From: a bacterium BMS3Abin06
Lineage (GTDB): Bacteria > Nitrospirota > Thermodesulfovibrionia > UBA6902
Assembly (NCBI GenBank): GCA_002897895.1
Contig: BDSY01000087.1
Location: forward strand, 1 to 64,000
DNA: 64,000 nucleotides
Direction of reading: 5' to 3'
Positions within the stretch are counted from its first letter, which is position 1, and each line of letters begins with the position of its first letter. A program made the position numbers and the translations under genes. Below the pieces are notes generated by a model. It did not search any database and was not told where the DNA came from. It saw nothing but the letters and a program-made list of their open reading frames with translations. Shown piece after piece: positions 33,671-43,054 of the stretch.

Positions 33671-35174
33671 ACCGCTTCAAAATTGCCTTTCTTAAAATCT
33701 CCCTGTCACTGAAGTGCCGCCTTACTCCTTTAATCTCCTGGTAATCCTCATGCCCCTTGCCCGCAACAAGCACTATATCTCCTTCTCTTGCCATTGATAC
33801 TGCTTGCATAATAGCCTCTTCCCTGTCAGGGATAAGTGTATAATTATTTCTCTTCATACCCGGAACTATCTCTTCCATTATCAGCAAAGGGTCTTCCGAG
33901 CGCGGGTTGTCCGAGGTAACAACAACAAAATCACTCAATTCAGATGCAGCTGCGCCCATCAAAGGTCTTTTTGTCCTGTCCCTGTCACCGCCGCAGCCGA
34001 AGACGGTTATAACCCTTCCCCTTGATACAGACCTTGCTTCTTCTATGAGTTTTCTCAGGGCGTCATCAGTATGTGCATAATCAACTATACAGAGAAAATC
34101 CCGGCCTTCATCTATTTTTTCAAAACGCCCTTCAACAGGCATTGTGTTTCTTATCCCCTGTTGTATCACATCTTCACCGATACCCAATGCATAAGCAATC
34201 CCCACAGACATGAGAATATTATAAACGTTAAAACGCCCGATAAGCCCGGAACTTACTGTAAATCCGCCTTCAGGAGTACGGACATCAAAAGATAACCCGT
34301 ATGGCAGACTATTTCCATGCTCTCTATTCTCTGCTCCCTGCTCTGATATATTCTCCGCCCTTATCATTGCCCCTTTATCGATTCCACACGTTATGACATT
34401 GCAATCCAGTTTTTTTGCCAATGGCCCGATCACTGGATCATCTATGTTTAATACAGCGGTTCCTCCGGTATCGAGACAGGAAAAAAGTTTGCTCTTGGTC
34501 CTGAAATACTCATCCATTGTGCCGTGGAAATCAAGGTGGTCCTGGGAGAAATTAGTAAACGCAGCTACCTTAAAAAAACAGCCTTCAACTCTCTTTAAAG
34601 CAAGGGCATGTGAAGAAACCTCCAGAACAGCATACTGCACTTTATTGTACACCATTTCGCTTAAATAGCTCTGCAGGTCCAGTGACTCCGGGGTCGTATT
34701 AAAAGCAGCCGTTGTCCTGTCTCCTGTCATATAACGGATTGTCCCTAACAGACCGGTTTTTTCACCGCCTGCGTCAATAATATTTTTTGTAATAAAGCTT
34801 GTTGTTGTCTTTCCGTTGGTGCCGGTTATCCCGATCAGCGACAAACGTCTGGAGGGATGTCCGTAAAAAGCAGCCGATATAAGAGCTAAGGCTTCCCTGC
34901 TGTCGGGAACCTCGATAAGTGCGGCCCTGTTTTGAATGGCAGATTGTCCTGCACCTGTTATTTCTACTGCATGCTCTGCAATAACTGCAGCAGCCCCCCT
35001 GTTTACTGCATCCTCTATATAATCATGGCCGTCCACGGAAAATCCTTTAACAGCCACGAAAAGAAAATCCTTTTCAACCGCCCTCGAATCATAAGCAATA
35101 CCTTTTATTTCTGCATCAGGAACTCCGTTCCTGCATTTTACTTTCACATTTTCCAGAAGTTTTAAAACAGTCAT
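33654..35174 (-). CDS. murE: UDP-MurNAc-L-alanyl-D-glutamate--2,6-diaminopimelate ligase
   Basis: Adds the third stem residue. 506 residues, ATP loop GITGTNGKTTTSF, carbamylated-lysine region and the DNPRSEDP motif near residue 415. That motif is the meso-diaminopimelate signature (lysine enzymes have a different motif), so the peptidoglycan is of the Gram-negative A1gamma type. The C-terminal residues after VLVAGKGHEDYQE are partly repeat-derived. Confidence 0.96.
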   Translation of the reverse strand: MTVLKLLENVKVKCRNGVPDAEIKGIAYDSRAVEKDFLFVAVKGFSVDGHDYIEDAVNRGAAAVIAEHAVEITGAGQSAIQNRAALIEVPDSREALALISAAFYGHPSRRLSLIGITGTNGKTTTSFITKNIIDAGGEKTGLLGTIRYMTGDRTTAAFNTTPESLDLQSYLSEMVYNKVQYAVLEVSSHALALKRVEGCFFKVAAFTNFSQDHLDFHGTMDEYFRTKSKLFSCLDTGGTAVLNIDDPVIGPLAKKLDCNVITCGIDKGAMIRAENISEQGAENREHGNSLPYGLSFDVRTPEGGFTVSSGLIGRFNVYNILMSVGIAYALGIGEDVIQQGIRNTMPVEGRFEKIDEGRDFLCIVDYAHTDDALRKLIEEARSVSRGRVITVFGCGGDRDRTKRPLMGAAASELSDFVVVTSDNPRSEDPLLIMEEIVPGMKRNNYTLIPDREEAIMQAVSMAREGDIVLVAGKGHEDYQEIKGVRRHFSDREILRKAILKRSAISN

Positions 35175-35179
35175 TTATC

Positions 35180-35236
35180 ATTAGAGAAAACCGGCGGTTA
35201 TTTAACGCCGCTGTTGCCCGCAGAGAAGATTCTCTA
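35180..35236. repeat. TTAGAGAA inverted repeat between ftsI and murE
   Basis: TTAGAGAAAACCGG (35180) and AAGATTCTCTAACGGGG (35225) form an inverted repeat flanking a GGCGGTTATTTAACGCCGC hairpin. It fills the 59-base gap between two dcw genes. Confidence 0.5.
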
Positions 35237-37042
35237 ACGGGGTTTACTGACAAGAATAATCCGGTTCTCATCTCTTTCCATTGGTATATCAAGATAAGCA
35301 AATGTATCTTCAATGATTTTTTTAAATACAGGAGCGGCAACCACCCCCCCGTATGCAGACCCCTCCGCCTCATATACAACCACTATAAGCGCTATCCTCG
35401 GGTTATCCGCCGGCACAAAGCCGACAAAAGAACTCACATATTTATCCCTGGAATAACGTCCTGTCTCAGGATCAAATATCTGGGCAGTGCCTGTTTTGCC
35501 CGCTACCAGGTTCCCCCTTATATAAGCCCGCTGCGCGGTACCTCCTTCTTCAACAACCATTTTGAGTATATCCCTGACTGTTTCAGCAGTATCGACGGAG
35601 ACAACGCGCCTCTCTCTTTTAGGGGCAACCCTCTTTACAACATCTCCCTGAGGCGAGATAATGTCGGAGACAATATAAGGCTTCATTAATACGCCGTCAT
35701 TTGCAATGGCAGCGTATGCCCTGAGAAGCTGCAAAGGTGTAACCCCTATTTCCTGTCCTATTGATAAAGCCGCCAGTGATGTGCCTGACCAGTCTTTTAT
35801 TTGTCTGAGAATACCCCTCACCTCTCCAGGGAAATCTATGCCTGTCTTTTCTCCGAAACCAAAGCTCCTCAAATAACTGTAATACTTTTCCTCACCGAGC
35901 TTAAGGCCTATCTGCACTGCCCCGACATTCGATGATTTCTGAATAACTTCCTGAAACGTGATGACCTCATGTGGATGGACATCACGAATCGCCTTTCCGC
36001 CGACTACAATATATCCTTTTGATACATCAAACTCCTCATCGAGCTCAACTACTTCCTCTTCTAATGCGGCCGCAGCCAGGACTGTTTTCAATGTTGAACC
36101 GGGCTCATAAAGATCGGTTATCGCCCTGTTGCGCCTCGCATAATCACGGGATTTGCCCGCATGGTTGGGGTTATAAGCCGGCATGTTGGCCATTGCCAGG
36201 ATTTCCCCGGTCCCCGGATCCATCATTACTGCAACAGCAGCCTTTGACTTCCATTCCGTCATGGCATTTGAGAGTTCTCTCTCTACGATATACTGGATGC
36301 CCTCATCGATAGTAAGCAGGAGATTATTTCCTGAAACAGCATCCTTAATATCACTGGAAAGTCTGTTCCCACGGGCATCCGTACCTATAGAGACATTTCT
36401 TACTTCGCCTTTCAGGTATTCATTGTACATAAGTTCAATGCCGGCTATCCCTTTATTGTCGATGTCAGTAAAACCCAGAATATGTGATGCTGTCCGGCCT
36501 TTGGGATAAAAACGCCGGGACTCCGGCACAAGACCTAATGCGCCGTACCCGAGCTTATCCAGCAGCATGCGAATATCACGCGCTGTTTCCATATCCATTT
36601 TTCTGTCAATCCAGATAAAATCCTTGCGTTTTTTTTTCAGGAGCCTCATGTTAAGCTGTTTTGACGATACATGCACTAACGGAGCCAGGTCTCTCGATAA
36701 ATTTCGTGTATCCTTCATCTTCGACGGCACGCCATACAGAGAATCAGCTTCTACATTTGTGGCCATTTCTCTCATCTGTCTGTCCCAGATCACGCCCCTT
36801 TGAGGTTCCAGTACTTTCTCGCGTATATATTGCTGTTCAGCCCTTTCAGATAATTTTTCATGACTGAGGATCATGAGATCGACCAGGCGCAGCAGAATGA
36901 CCGCAAAACCAAAAAAAATAATTGTATTGAGTACCACAGCCCGTTTTCTGCTTTTCTTAAACGGTATCTCTTTGGGGTCTTCATCCCATAGTTTTCTGAT
37001 TTCAGGTTTTTGTTTTTTTCTTCCGGCCATCTTATCTGTCAA
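35234..37042 (-). CDS. ftsI: septal peptidoglycan transpeptidase FtsI (PBP3 type)
   Basis: Bitopic class B penicillin-binding protein, 602 residues. Lysine-rich cytoplasmic start, one transmembrane helix (about 34-54), dimerisation domain (RGVIWDRQMREMA; GRTASHILGFTD), then the transpeptidase domain with S-x-x-K in EPGSTLKT, S-x-N in SSNVG and K-T-G in AGKTGTAQ. No PASTA domains. Works with FtsW. Confidence 0.95.
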   Translation of the reverse strand: MTDKMAGRKKQKPEIRKLWDEDPKEIPFKKSRKRAVVLNTIIFFGFAVILLRLVDLMILSHEKLSERAEQQYIREKVLEPQRGVIWDRQMREMATNVEADSLYGVPSKMKDTRNLSRDLAPLVHVSSKQLNMRLLKKKRKDFIWIDRKMDMETARDIRMLLDKLGYGALGLVPESRRFYPKGRTASHILGFTDIDNKGIAGIELMYNEYLKGEVRNVSIGTDARGNRLSSDIKDAVSGNNLLLTIDEGIQYIVERELSNAMTEWKSKAAVAVMMDPGTGEILAMANMPAYNPNHAGKSRDYARRNRAITDLYEPGSTLKTVLAAAALEEEVVELDEEFDVSKGYIVVGGKAIRDVHPHEVITFQEVIQKSSNVGAVQIGLKLGEEKYYSYLRSFGFGEKTGIDFPGEVRGILRQIKDWSGTSLAALSIGQEIGVTPLQLLRAYAAIANDGVLMKPYIVSDIISPQGDVVKRVAPKRERRVVSVDTAETVRDILKMVVEEGGTAQRAYIRGNLVAGKTGTAQIFDPETGRYSRDKYVSSFVGFVPADNPRIALIVVVYEAEGSAYGGVVAAPVFKKIIEDTFAYLDIPMERDENRIILVSKPR

Positions 37043-37146
37043 TTCCTGTTTTTTCTTTGGTCATCCCTGTTCCATGCCTCGTCTATGGAGATAATTATTC
37101 TCACAAGATGCAGCTCATTCTCAATCAAACCGGACCGTATCCGGCT

Positions 37147-37479
37147 TTATCTTGTTGATGCCCTGTAAGCACCGGCAGCACGGGTACTTTTAACAAAAAA
37201 TATATTTTCCCTTTCAGCACGGCTCATGCCTAGACGGTTTATCGCAACATTTTCCACATTCCCCACTGAGAAAAAACTTGCCCTTTGTGCTGCCACCATT
37301 TTCCTCTCACTTATGAGTTCCGCCCTCTGATTCTCAAGTTCCCCGAGTTCGTATTCCAGATTGAAAACAGCAGTCCTCAGCCATACGATGGTAAACAGGC
37401 AAAGGCCGAGGTAAAGGAAAAAGCCAAACTTGAGGAGAGTCCCCTTCTTTTTATTATTTCTTGTTCTTCTACTGCTCAT
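37147..37479 (-). CDS. ftsL: FtsL-like cell division protein
   Basis: 110 residues: basic N-terminus (SSRRTRNNKKK), one transmembrane helix (about 17-36) and a leucine/glutamate-rich coiled coil (LEYELGELENQRAELISERK), as expected of FtsL in the FtsQLB complex. Primary sequence is poorly conserved in this family, so the call rests on size, topology and its place between rsmH and ftsI. The start overlaps the rsmH stop by four bases (ATGA). Confidence 0.82.
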   Translation of the reverse strand: MSSRRTRNNKKKGTLLKFGFFLYLGLCLFTIVWLRTAVFNLEYELGELENQRAELISERKMVAAQRASFFSVGNVENVAINRLGMSRAERENIFFVKSTRAAGAYRASTR

Positions 37480-38351
37480 ATCTTTTCCCCCACTCTTAGT
37501 TTTGCACTCCTTGACGAAGGGTTTAATTGTTGTTCCTCCCTGCCCGGGACTAGAGGTTTCTTTGTTATAATGTTAAAAAGACCGTCCTTTGCCAGTTTTT
37601 TGAAGGCGTTTTTTACTATCCGGTCTTCGAGTGAATGATAGGAAATAACACAGAACCTGCCTTCCGGTGCAAGCAGTCCTGCACCTGCGTCAATAGCTGC
37701 CGGCAGTTCTTCGAGTTCCTTATTCACCTCGATCCTGAGGGCCTGAAATGTCCTCGTTGCCGGGTGGATCCTGCCTCTTCTCCTGATTGCCTTCTCAATG
37801 ATGCCTGCAAGTTCCATGCATGACCGGATCCTTTCTCTGCGGCGGGCGTTAACTATTGCCTTTGCTATCTTTCTGCTGAACCTCTCTTCTCCGTATTGCC
37901 AGATTACCGTGGCCAGGTCCTTCTCGGGATATCTGTTTATCACATCCTCTGCCGTAAAGCTCTGCCTTTGATCCATTCTCATATCGAGAGCCTCATCTTT
38001 TAAAAAGCTGAATCCCCTGCCTTCTGACTTCAGATGCAGTGCAGAAACACCCAGGTCAAGGAGAATCCCGTTCACCCTGTCATAGCCCAGACTGTTAACA
38101 GCAGCCTTAATATTTGAAAAGCTGTCCCTTATAAGGTGAATGTTCCTGTAATTCTTTAACCGTTCCTTAGCCCTCTCAATAGCCTTTTCATCTCTGTCAA
38201 TACCGATTAAAGTGCAATTTCCTGCACACTGAAGAATACCTTCTGCATGCCCTCCCGGACCTATTGTTGCGTCAACGTATATTCCATCCTGTTCCGGGCG
38301 AAGCATCTCTGTCACCTCCCTTAAAAGTACCGGAATATGTTCAACATTCAT
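37476..38351 (-). CDS. rsmH: 16S rRNA (cytosine(1402)-N4)-methyltransferase
   Basis: SAM-dependent methyltransferase of the 16S rRNA P-site. 291 residues with HIPVLLREVTEML at the start, motif I DATIGPGGHAEGIL, LLDLGVSALHL and the C-terminal ISYHSLEDRIVKNAF. Second gene of the dcw cluster. Confidence 0.96.
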   Translation of the reverse strand: MNVEHIPVLLREVTEMLRPEQDGIYVDATIGPGGHAEGILQCAGNCTLIGIDRDEKAIERAKERLKNYRNIHLIRDSFSNIKAAVNSLGYDRVNGILLDLGVSALHLKSEGRGFSFLKDEALDMRMDQRQSFTAEDVINRYPEKDLATVIWQYGEERFSRKIAKAIVNARRRERIRSCMELAGIIEKAIRRRGRIHPATRTFQALRIEVNKELEELPAAIDAGAGLLAPEGRFCVISYHSLEDRIVKNAFKKLAKDGLFNIITKKPLVPGREEQQLNPSSRSAKLRVGEKI

Positions 38352-38369
38352 TCTTTTCCTTCAACGCGG

Positions 38370-38822
38370 TTAAAGGCCGTAACCCGCAAGCTTTTCCTCC
38401 ACAGCTTCCTGATCAACTTCCGAAAGATCCACAACAGCATCCCACTCTTTTCTGTTCCAGAGTTCTATTTTTTCTATCTGGCCTACTATTGCAATGTCTC
38501 CATTAATTCCGGCATCCTCCCTTAGCGCAGCCGGTATCAGAATCCTTCCCTGTTTATCAAGTTCACACTCTGCTGCGGATGCAATGACTCTTCTTTTAAA
38601 AAGCTTTATATCCTTATCCATCCTGGGTAATTCCCTTACTTTTTCTTCAAGCCTGTTCCATTCTTCCTGAGGATATATGTGCAGGCAGCGGTCAAAAAGT
38701 GCGTTTGCAACATAAAGCTTTGTGTTATAATGGGCGGAAATAGTTTTTCTGAACGGAGACGGAATGATTATTCTGCCCTTGGGGTCGACATTATAATAAT
38801 ATTTACCTGAAAAAGCAGGCAT
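38370..38822 (-). CDS. mraZ: transcriptional regulator MraZ
   Basis: About 150 residues with two SpoVT/AbrB-like repeats: YYYNVDPKGRIIIPSPFR and CELDKQGRILIPAALR. MraZ forms a ring-shaped oligomer and represses its own dcw operon. The start MPAFSGKYYY at 38822 is preferred over the longer frame because it matches the family start and has GGAGAG upstream. Three GTGGA repeats at ten-base spacing lie directly in front of it. Confidence 0.95.
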   Translation of the reverse strand: MPAFSGKYYYNVDPKGRIIIPSPFRKTISAHYNTKLYVANALFDRCLHIYPQEEWNRLEEKVRELPRMDKDIKLFKRRVIASAAECELDKQGRILIPAALREDAGINGDIAIVGQIEKIELWNRKEWDAVVDLSEVDQEAVEEKLAGYGL

Positions 38823-38824
38823 CT

Positions 38825-38849
38825 TCCACTCTCCTCCACATTCTTCCAC
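38825..38849 (-). promoter_or_regulatory. MraZ operator
   Basis: On the minus strand GTGGA occurs three times, at 38845-38849, 38835-38839 and 38825-38829, with exactly ten bases per repeat. Known MraZ sites are TGGGN-type direct repeats with five-base spacers. The site begins close to the predicted transcription start and overlaps the ribosome binding site of mraZ. Confidence 0.65.
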
Positions 38850-38857
38850 TTCTAACC

Positions 38858-38886
38858 AGTATATGAGGCTTATCGGCCCATGTCAA
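38858..38886 (-). promoter_or_regulatory. sigma-70 promoter of the dcw cluster
   Basis: Consensus TTGACA (38881-38886), 17-base spacer, TATACT (38858-38863) on the minus strand. The expected start lies near 38851, immediately before the three MraZ repeats. Confidence 0.75.
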
Positions 38887-38968
38887 GGAAAAAATAAATA
38901 TTTTTTATACTTACTATATTTTGTGGCCTTATAACATTGAAGGCACTATTTGTAGTATAAAAGAGTAA

Positions 38969-39511
38969 ATGGAAATCCAAAGGGGGAGACCTGAGCAGTT
39001 ACCCTTACTGTTTAATTCAAGAGCATTAGCAGATAAAAAAATCGTTTATGTCGGTGAAGTCCATGACGTATCTGCTCATCATGCTGTCTATCTTGAGATT
39101 ATCGCCGGGATATACAGGAGACACCGGAAGATCGCTATCGGCATGGAGATGTTTCAGAAACCTTTTCAGGGCATACTTGACGGTTTTATCGCAGGCAGGC
39201 AGGATGATACCGGAACGAATACAGGGAGTGGCTTAAAAAGATTTTCAGCACGCATAAGAACGCCGATAAAAAGAACTTTGATTATTTCTGTTAATCACAA
39301 GTTCTGCGGGATGAGACCATGTCTCAATCCATCGCAGAGTTTCTTCAGAAAAGTCCGGACTATCAAATAATTGTGCTTGCGGGACAGGGACATCTGAGGT
39401 TTGGTTCGGGCATTCCCAAAAGGACTTTCAGAAGAACCGGGCATGATTATGCGATTGTTCAAGATTGAAAAAGGTATTGCCGATTATGTTATATTCTCTA
39501 AAACCCGTAGG
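38969..39511 (+). pseudogene. ChaN-family (haem-binding uptake, PF04187) pseudogene
   Basis: The first part reads KKIVYVGEVHDVSAHHAV, then GMEMFQKPFQGILDGFIAG, the usual ChaN start with the E-x-H-D motif. The frame then breaks near 39215. In another frame further on, DETMSQSIAEFLQKSP, IIVLAGQGHLRFGSGIPKR and RRTGHDYAIVQ give the C-terminal half. The middle is missing and the reading frame is broken, so the gene is dead. No signal peptide is left. Confidence 0.7.
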
Positions 39512-39532
39512 GGCAATTCATGAACTGCCCCT
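39509..39532. repeat. 24-bp palindrome, copy 2 (one mismatch)
   Basis: Same AGGGGCAATTCA half-site as at 11163 and 42973, with one C for T in the second half. It lies 28 bases upstream of the molybdopterin/cysteine-desulfurase fusion. Confidence 0.8.
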
Positions 39533-39560
39533 ACATCTTGCCGCTTAAGGAAACGGAGTT

Positions 39561-42500
39561 GTGAATATGGCAAAAGCAAATACTGAAAACAATGAACGGC
39601 GCGCTCTATGCGGCGTCTGCCCTGCCGGTTGCGGAGTGATAGTCTCATATGATGATAGGGGAAGAATTGATAAAGTCCGCCCTGATGAAGGCTCAGGTTT
39701 CAGTGCTATCTGCAAGCTCGGTGAACACTCTGCTGAAATTGTGTATTCCAGAGACCGGCTTTTATATCCGATGCGGAGGAAGGGCCCAAAGGGAACATAT
39801 GATTTTGAGCGGATATCATGGGACAATGCCTATGAGATTATTGCTGACAGGCTGAATAAGATCAAGGCAGAGTACGGGCCTGAGGCGGCTTCCATTTATA
39901 CGGGAAGGGGCAGCTTTGAGCTTGCAATGTGCGATGTATTTCAGCCTGAAGGCGTTGCCGTGTCATCTGCTTCCAGTGTTCTGTTCCCGTTCGGTTCTCC
40001 GAACACTATGGGTGTGGGCGCGCTCTGTTATGTCTCCTTTGCCATGATCGCTCCGCATGTGACCATGGGCGGTATGCTGATTAACATGTTTTCAGATATT
40101 GAAAATGCAAGGCTCATTGTGGTCTGGGGCGCCAACCCGGCTACGGACTGTCCCCCTCATGATCTTGACCGGATAATCAGGGCGCATAAACGCGGGGCTG
40201 AGGTAGTTGTAATTGATCCCCGGAAGACCGTGACTGCAAAACTGGCCGGTGCTGAATGGATACCCATTCGTCCGGGGACAGACGGCGCACTTGCATTGGG
40301 CATCTGCAATGTAATCATTAATGAAGAGATTTATGACGACGCATTTGTGAGAGACTGGACGCTGGGCTTTGAAGAGTTTTCCAGGTATGTGCAGCATTTC
40401 AGGCCTGATGTTGTAGAGAAGATTACGGGCCTTCCTTCTGAGACAGTAATATCCCTTGCAAGACGCATTGCCGGAGCTGACGGGGCATCGCCAATCATGT
40501 ACAGCGGCCTTGAATACAGTGACAGCGGGGTGCAGGCAATACGCGCAACGCATGTGCTCTGGGCGATTGCAGGCCAGCTTGACGTGCCCGGCGGCAGATG
40601 CTTTTCAATGAAGGAAAACACCTTCCCGATAAACAGGCAAGGCCATGTTGCAAATCCTGATGTACGCAAGGCACTGGGACGCGACCGCTTTCCGGTCTAC
40701 AGCGCATACCGCGGAGAATCACATGCAATAGCCCTCCCGGATGCGGTTTTAAACAGCAAGCCTTACCCGGTCCGTTCACTTATTATCCTGGGCGGTTCCA
40801 TGATAACTGCATGGCCTCAACCTTCTGTCTGGCGCAAAACACTGAACGCGCTTGATTTTCTCGTCTGTATAGACCGCCAGTTTACTGCTGATGCGGCATA
40901 TGCGGATATTGTCCTTCCGGGTACGACAATGTATGAGATTGAATCATATATGATCCATGGGCCTGTCTTCCGGATTCGTGAGAAAGTAATTGATCCGGTG
41001 GGTGAGGCGCGCAATGATTTTTTCATTATGGCGGAACTGGCCGACCGCCTGGGTTACGGACATCTTTACCCGCAAAACGAGGATGAACTCCTCAGGCATG
41101 TTTTAAAGGGCTCCGGTTTTTCCATTGAAGACGTGCGTGCAGCAGGGGGGAGCGTACGGCTGCCGTCCGTGCTCATGCAGTACAAGAAATGGGAAAAGGG
41201 TTTATTAAGACCTGACAACAAGGCGGGATTTGATACACCTACCGGGAAATTCGAGATTGCCTCCACAATTCTCGAAGAACACGGATATGACCCGCTGCCT
41301 GTTTATACCGAACCACAGGAAGGCCCGATGTCCCGGCCTGAGATTGCAAAACAGTTCCCACTGGTCTTCAACTCAGGCGCGCGCGTGACCACTGACTTCC
41401 GGTCACAGCATCACGGCATCCCCGGTCTGAATAAGGAACGTCCTGAGCCGGCGGTTACAATAAACAAGTCTGACGCCGAAGAACGGGGCATTGCCACAGG
41501 CGATCTTGTGAGGATAAAGACATCAAGGGGCGAGATTACTATGAGGGCATTTGTTACGGATGACATTGTCCGGGGTGCAATCGATGCCAACATGGGTGGG
41601 GGAGGGCCGGTCGGTCCCGTGGCCTGGCAGAAATGCAATATAAATGAACTGACCGACTTAAAACGATATGATCCCATTTCAGGGTTTCCTGTATACAAAG
41701 CGCTTTTATGTGACGTGGTTAAAGTTGTTAAGGGAGAGGGAAGATTAACAATAGACTCGGGCGAGTACGGCATTGCCGAAAGCATGGTGGGGACTGAATA
41801 TCCGGCTCCTTATGGCAAGCGCATCTATCTTGACCATAATGCTACAACTCCGCTCGATCCGGAGGTCTGCGAGGCCATGTTGTCTTGTATGGAGAGTAAT
41901 TATGGAAACCCGTCGAGCATATACAGCGAAGGTAAAAACGCCGGAATCCTAATTGAATCAGCACGCAGGAGCGTGGCTCAAATGCTCAATTGCACTGCCC
42001 GCCGCATCGTATTTACAGGCGGGGGGTCTGAGGCCAATAATCTTGTTTTGAAAGGAATTGCCTTTGGCGAGAAGAATAAGAGAGATCACATTATTACTTC
42101 ATCCATTGAACATCCATCTGTATTGGCAGCATGCGCCTGGCTGGAAAAATATGGATTTCAGATAACCCGCCTTGATGTGGATGAGACCGGAACACTCAAT
42201 CCCGGGGAATTGGAATCAGCAATTAATGGCAAAACCTGTCTCGTGAGTATCATGCTTGCCAACAATGAAACAGGCTCTCTGCAGCCGGTGGCTGAAATGG
42301 CGCGCATCTGCAGACAACGCGGTGTACTGTTTCATACTGACGCTACTCAGGCAGCCGGTAAAATCCCCCTGGATGTCGGGGAACTTGGGGTTGATCTGCT
42401 GACTTTATCCGGTCACAAGTTGTATGGGCCCAAGGGAGTCGGCGCCTTGTATGTGAGGAAGGGTGTGCGTTTAGAGCCCCTTATACACGGAGGCAAGCAG

Positions 42501-42974
42501 GAAGGTTCGCTCCGCGCTGGAACGGAAAACTCGATCGGAATTGCCGGACTCGGCAAAGCAGCCGAACTTGCGATACAGCGGCTTCCTGAGATGAAGAGAA
42601 TAAGGGCACTGCGGGATAAACTTGAAAAGGGTATCAGGGAATTATTTCCTGAAGCCGGACTGAACGGGAAAGAGAGTGAACGGCTTCCGAATACTCTGAA
42701 CATCTGTCTGCCGGGCCTCAGGGGCGAATCAATTGTGATGGCAATGGATCAGAAAGGTATCGCACTTTCATCCGGCTCTGCCTGCCGTTCCGGTTCACCG
42801 AAACCATCTCATGCCCTGCTTGCAATGGGCTTGTCTGAGGAAGAGGCGCATTGTTCGATCAGGCTTTCCCTGGGGCTTCAAAATACGGAAGAAGAGATTG
42901 AGCGCACTGTTTCAATATTTAAACAGGTAATAAAAGAGGCGGGCAGCACTGTGCGGTTTGTTCCGTGCAGGTAG
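39561..42974 (+). CDS. molybdopterin oxidoreductase-cysteine desulfurase fusion (probable metallopterin-dependent ergothioneine synthase)
   Basis: 1137 codons (GTG at 39561 after GGAG; ATG at 39567 is the alternative). Residues 1-740 form a DMSO-reductase-family enzyme: a 4Fe-4S site (C17, C20, C24, C51), Molybdopterin domain (VVWGANPATDCPPHD; VIDPRKT) and the dinucleotide-binding domain (SGARVTTDFRSQHH; GDLVRIKTSRGE). No Cys or Sec stands where the metal ligand is expected; serines of VSSASS near 130 are candidates. Residues 755-1137 form a complete NifS/IscS cysteine desulfurase with YLDHNATTPLDP, HTDATQAAGK, PLP lysine K953 in SGHK and active-site C1075 in SGSACRSGS. An EgtD gene follows directly. 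This matches, from memory, the Caldithrix abyssi enzyme that turns trimethylhistidine into ergothioneine without oxygen. Confidence 0.8.
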   Translation: MNMAKANTENNERRALCGVCPAGCGVIVSYDDRGRIDKVRPDEGSGFSAICKLGEHSAEIVYSRDRLLYPMRRKGPKGTYDFERISWDNAYEIIADRLNKIKAEYGPEAASIYTGRGSFELAMCDVFQPEGVAVSSASSVLFPFGSPNTMGVGALCYVSFAMIAPHVTMGGMLINMFSDIENARLIVVWGANPATDCPPHDLDRIIRAHKRGAEVVVIDPRKTVTAKLAGAEWIPIRPGTDGALALGICNVIINEEIYDDAFVRDWTLGFEEFSRYVQHFRPDVVEKITGLPSETVISLARRIAGADGASPIMYSGLEYSDSGVQAIRATHVLWAIAGQLDVPGGRCFSMKENTFPINRQGHVANPDVRKALGRDRFPVYSAYRGESHAIALPDAVLNSKPYPVRSLIILGGSMITAWPQPSVWRKTLNALDFLVCIDRQFTADAAYADIVLPGTTMYEIESYMIHGPVFRIREKVIDPVGEARNDFFIMAELADRLGYGHLYPQNEDELLRHVLKGSGFSIEDVRAAGGSVRLPSVLMQYKKWEKGLLRPDNKAGFDTPTGKFEIASTILEEHGYDPLPVYTEPQEGPMSRPEIAKQFPLVFNSGARVTTDFRSQHHGIPGLNKERPEPAVTINKSDAEERGIATGDLVRIKTSRGEITMRAFVTDDIVRGAIDANMGGGGPVGPVAWQKCNINELTDLKRYDPISGFPVYKALLCDVVKVVKGEGRLTIDSGEYGIAESMVGTEYPAPYGKRIYLDHNATTPLDPEVCEAMLSCMESNYGNPSSIYSEGKNAGILIESARRSVAQMLNCTARRIVFTGGGSEANNLVLKGIAFGEKNKRDHIITSSIEHPSVLAACAWLEKYGFQITRLDVDETGTLNPGELESAINGKTCLVSIMLANNETGSLQPVAEMARICRQRGVLFHTDATQAAGKIPLDVGELGVDLLTLSGHKLYGPKGVGALYVRKGVRLEPLIHGGKQEGSLRAGTENSIGIAGLGKAAELAIQRLPEMKRIRALRDKLEKGIRELFPEAGLNGKESERLPNTLNICLPGLRGESIVMAMDQKGIALSSGSACRSGSPKPSHALLAMGLSEEEAHCSIRLSLGLQNTEEEIERTVSIFKQVIKEAGSTVRFVPCR

Positions 42975-42996
42975 GGGCAATTCATGAATTGCCCCT
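42973..42996. repeat. 24-bp perfect palindrome, copy 3
   Basis: Identical to the copy at 11163-11186. Its first two bases are part of the TAG stop codon (42972-42974) of the fusion gene. Together with the copy at 39509 it brackets that gene. Confidence 0.8.
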
Positions 42997-43054
42997 GCAT
43001 CGCTATTTTAATGCAACTGTAAGGTAAATATCTGCTCAGGAAAGGATATCGTAC

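Noticed and set aside
39561-42974. Assembly artefact or missed stop joining two genes
   Set aside because: The linker between domains is in frame, short and free of stop codons, both halves are complete, and the fusion makes sense beside egtD; still worth confirming with reads.
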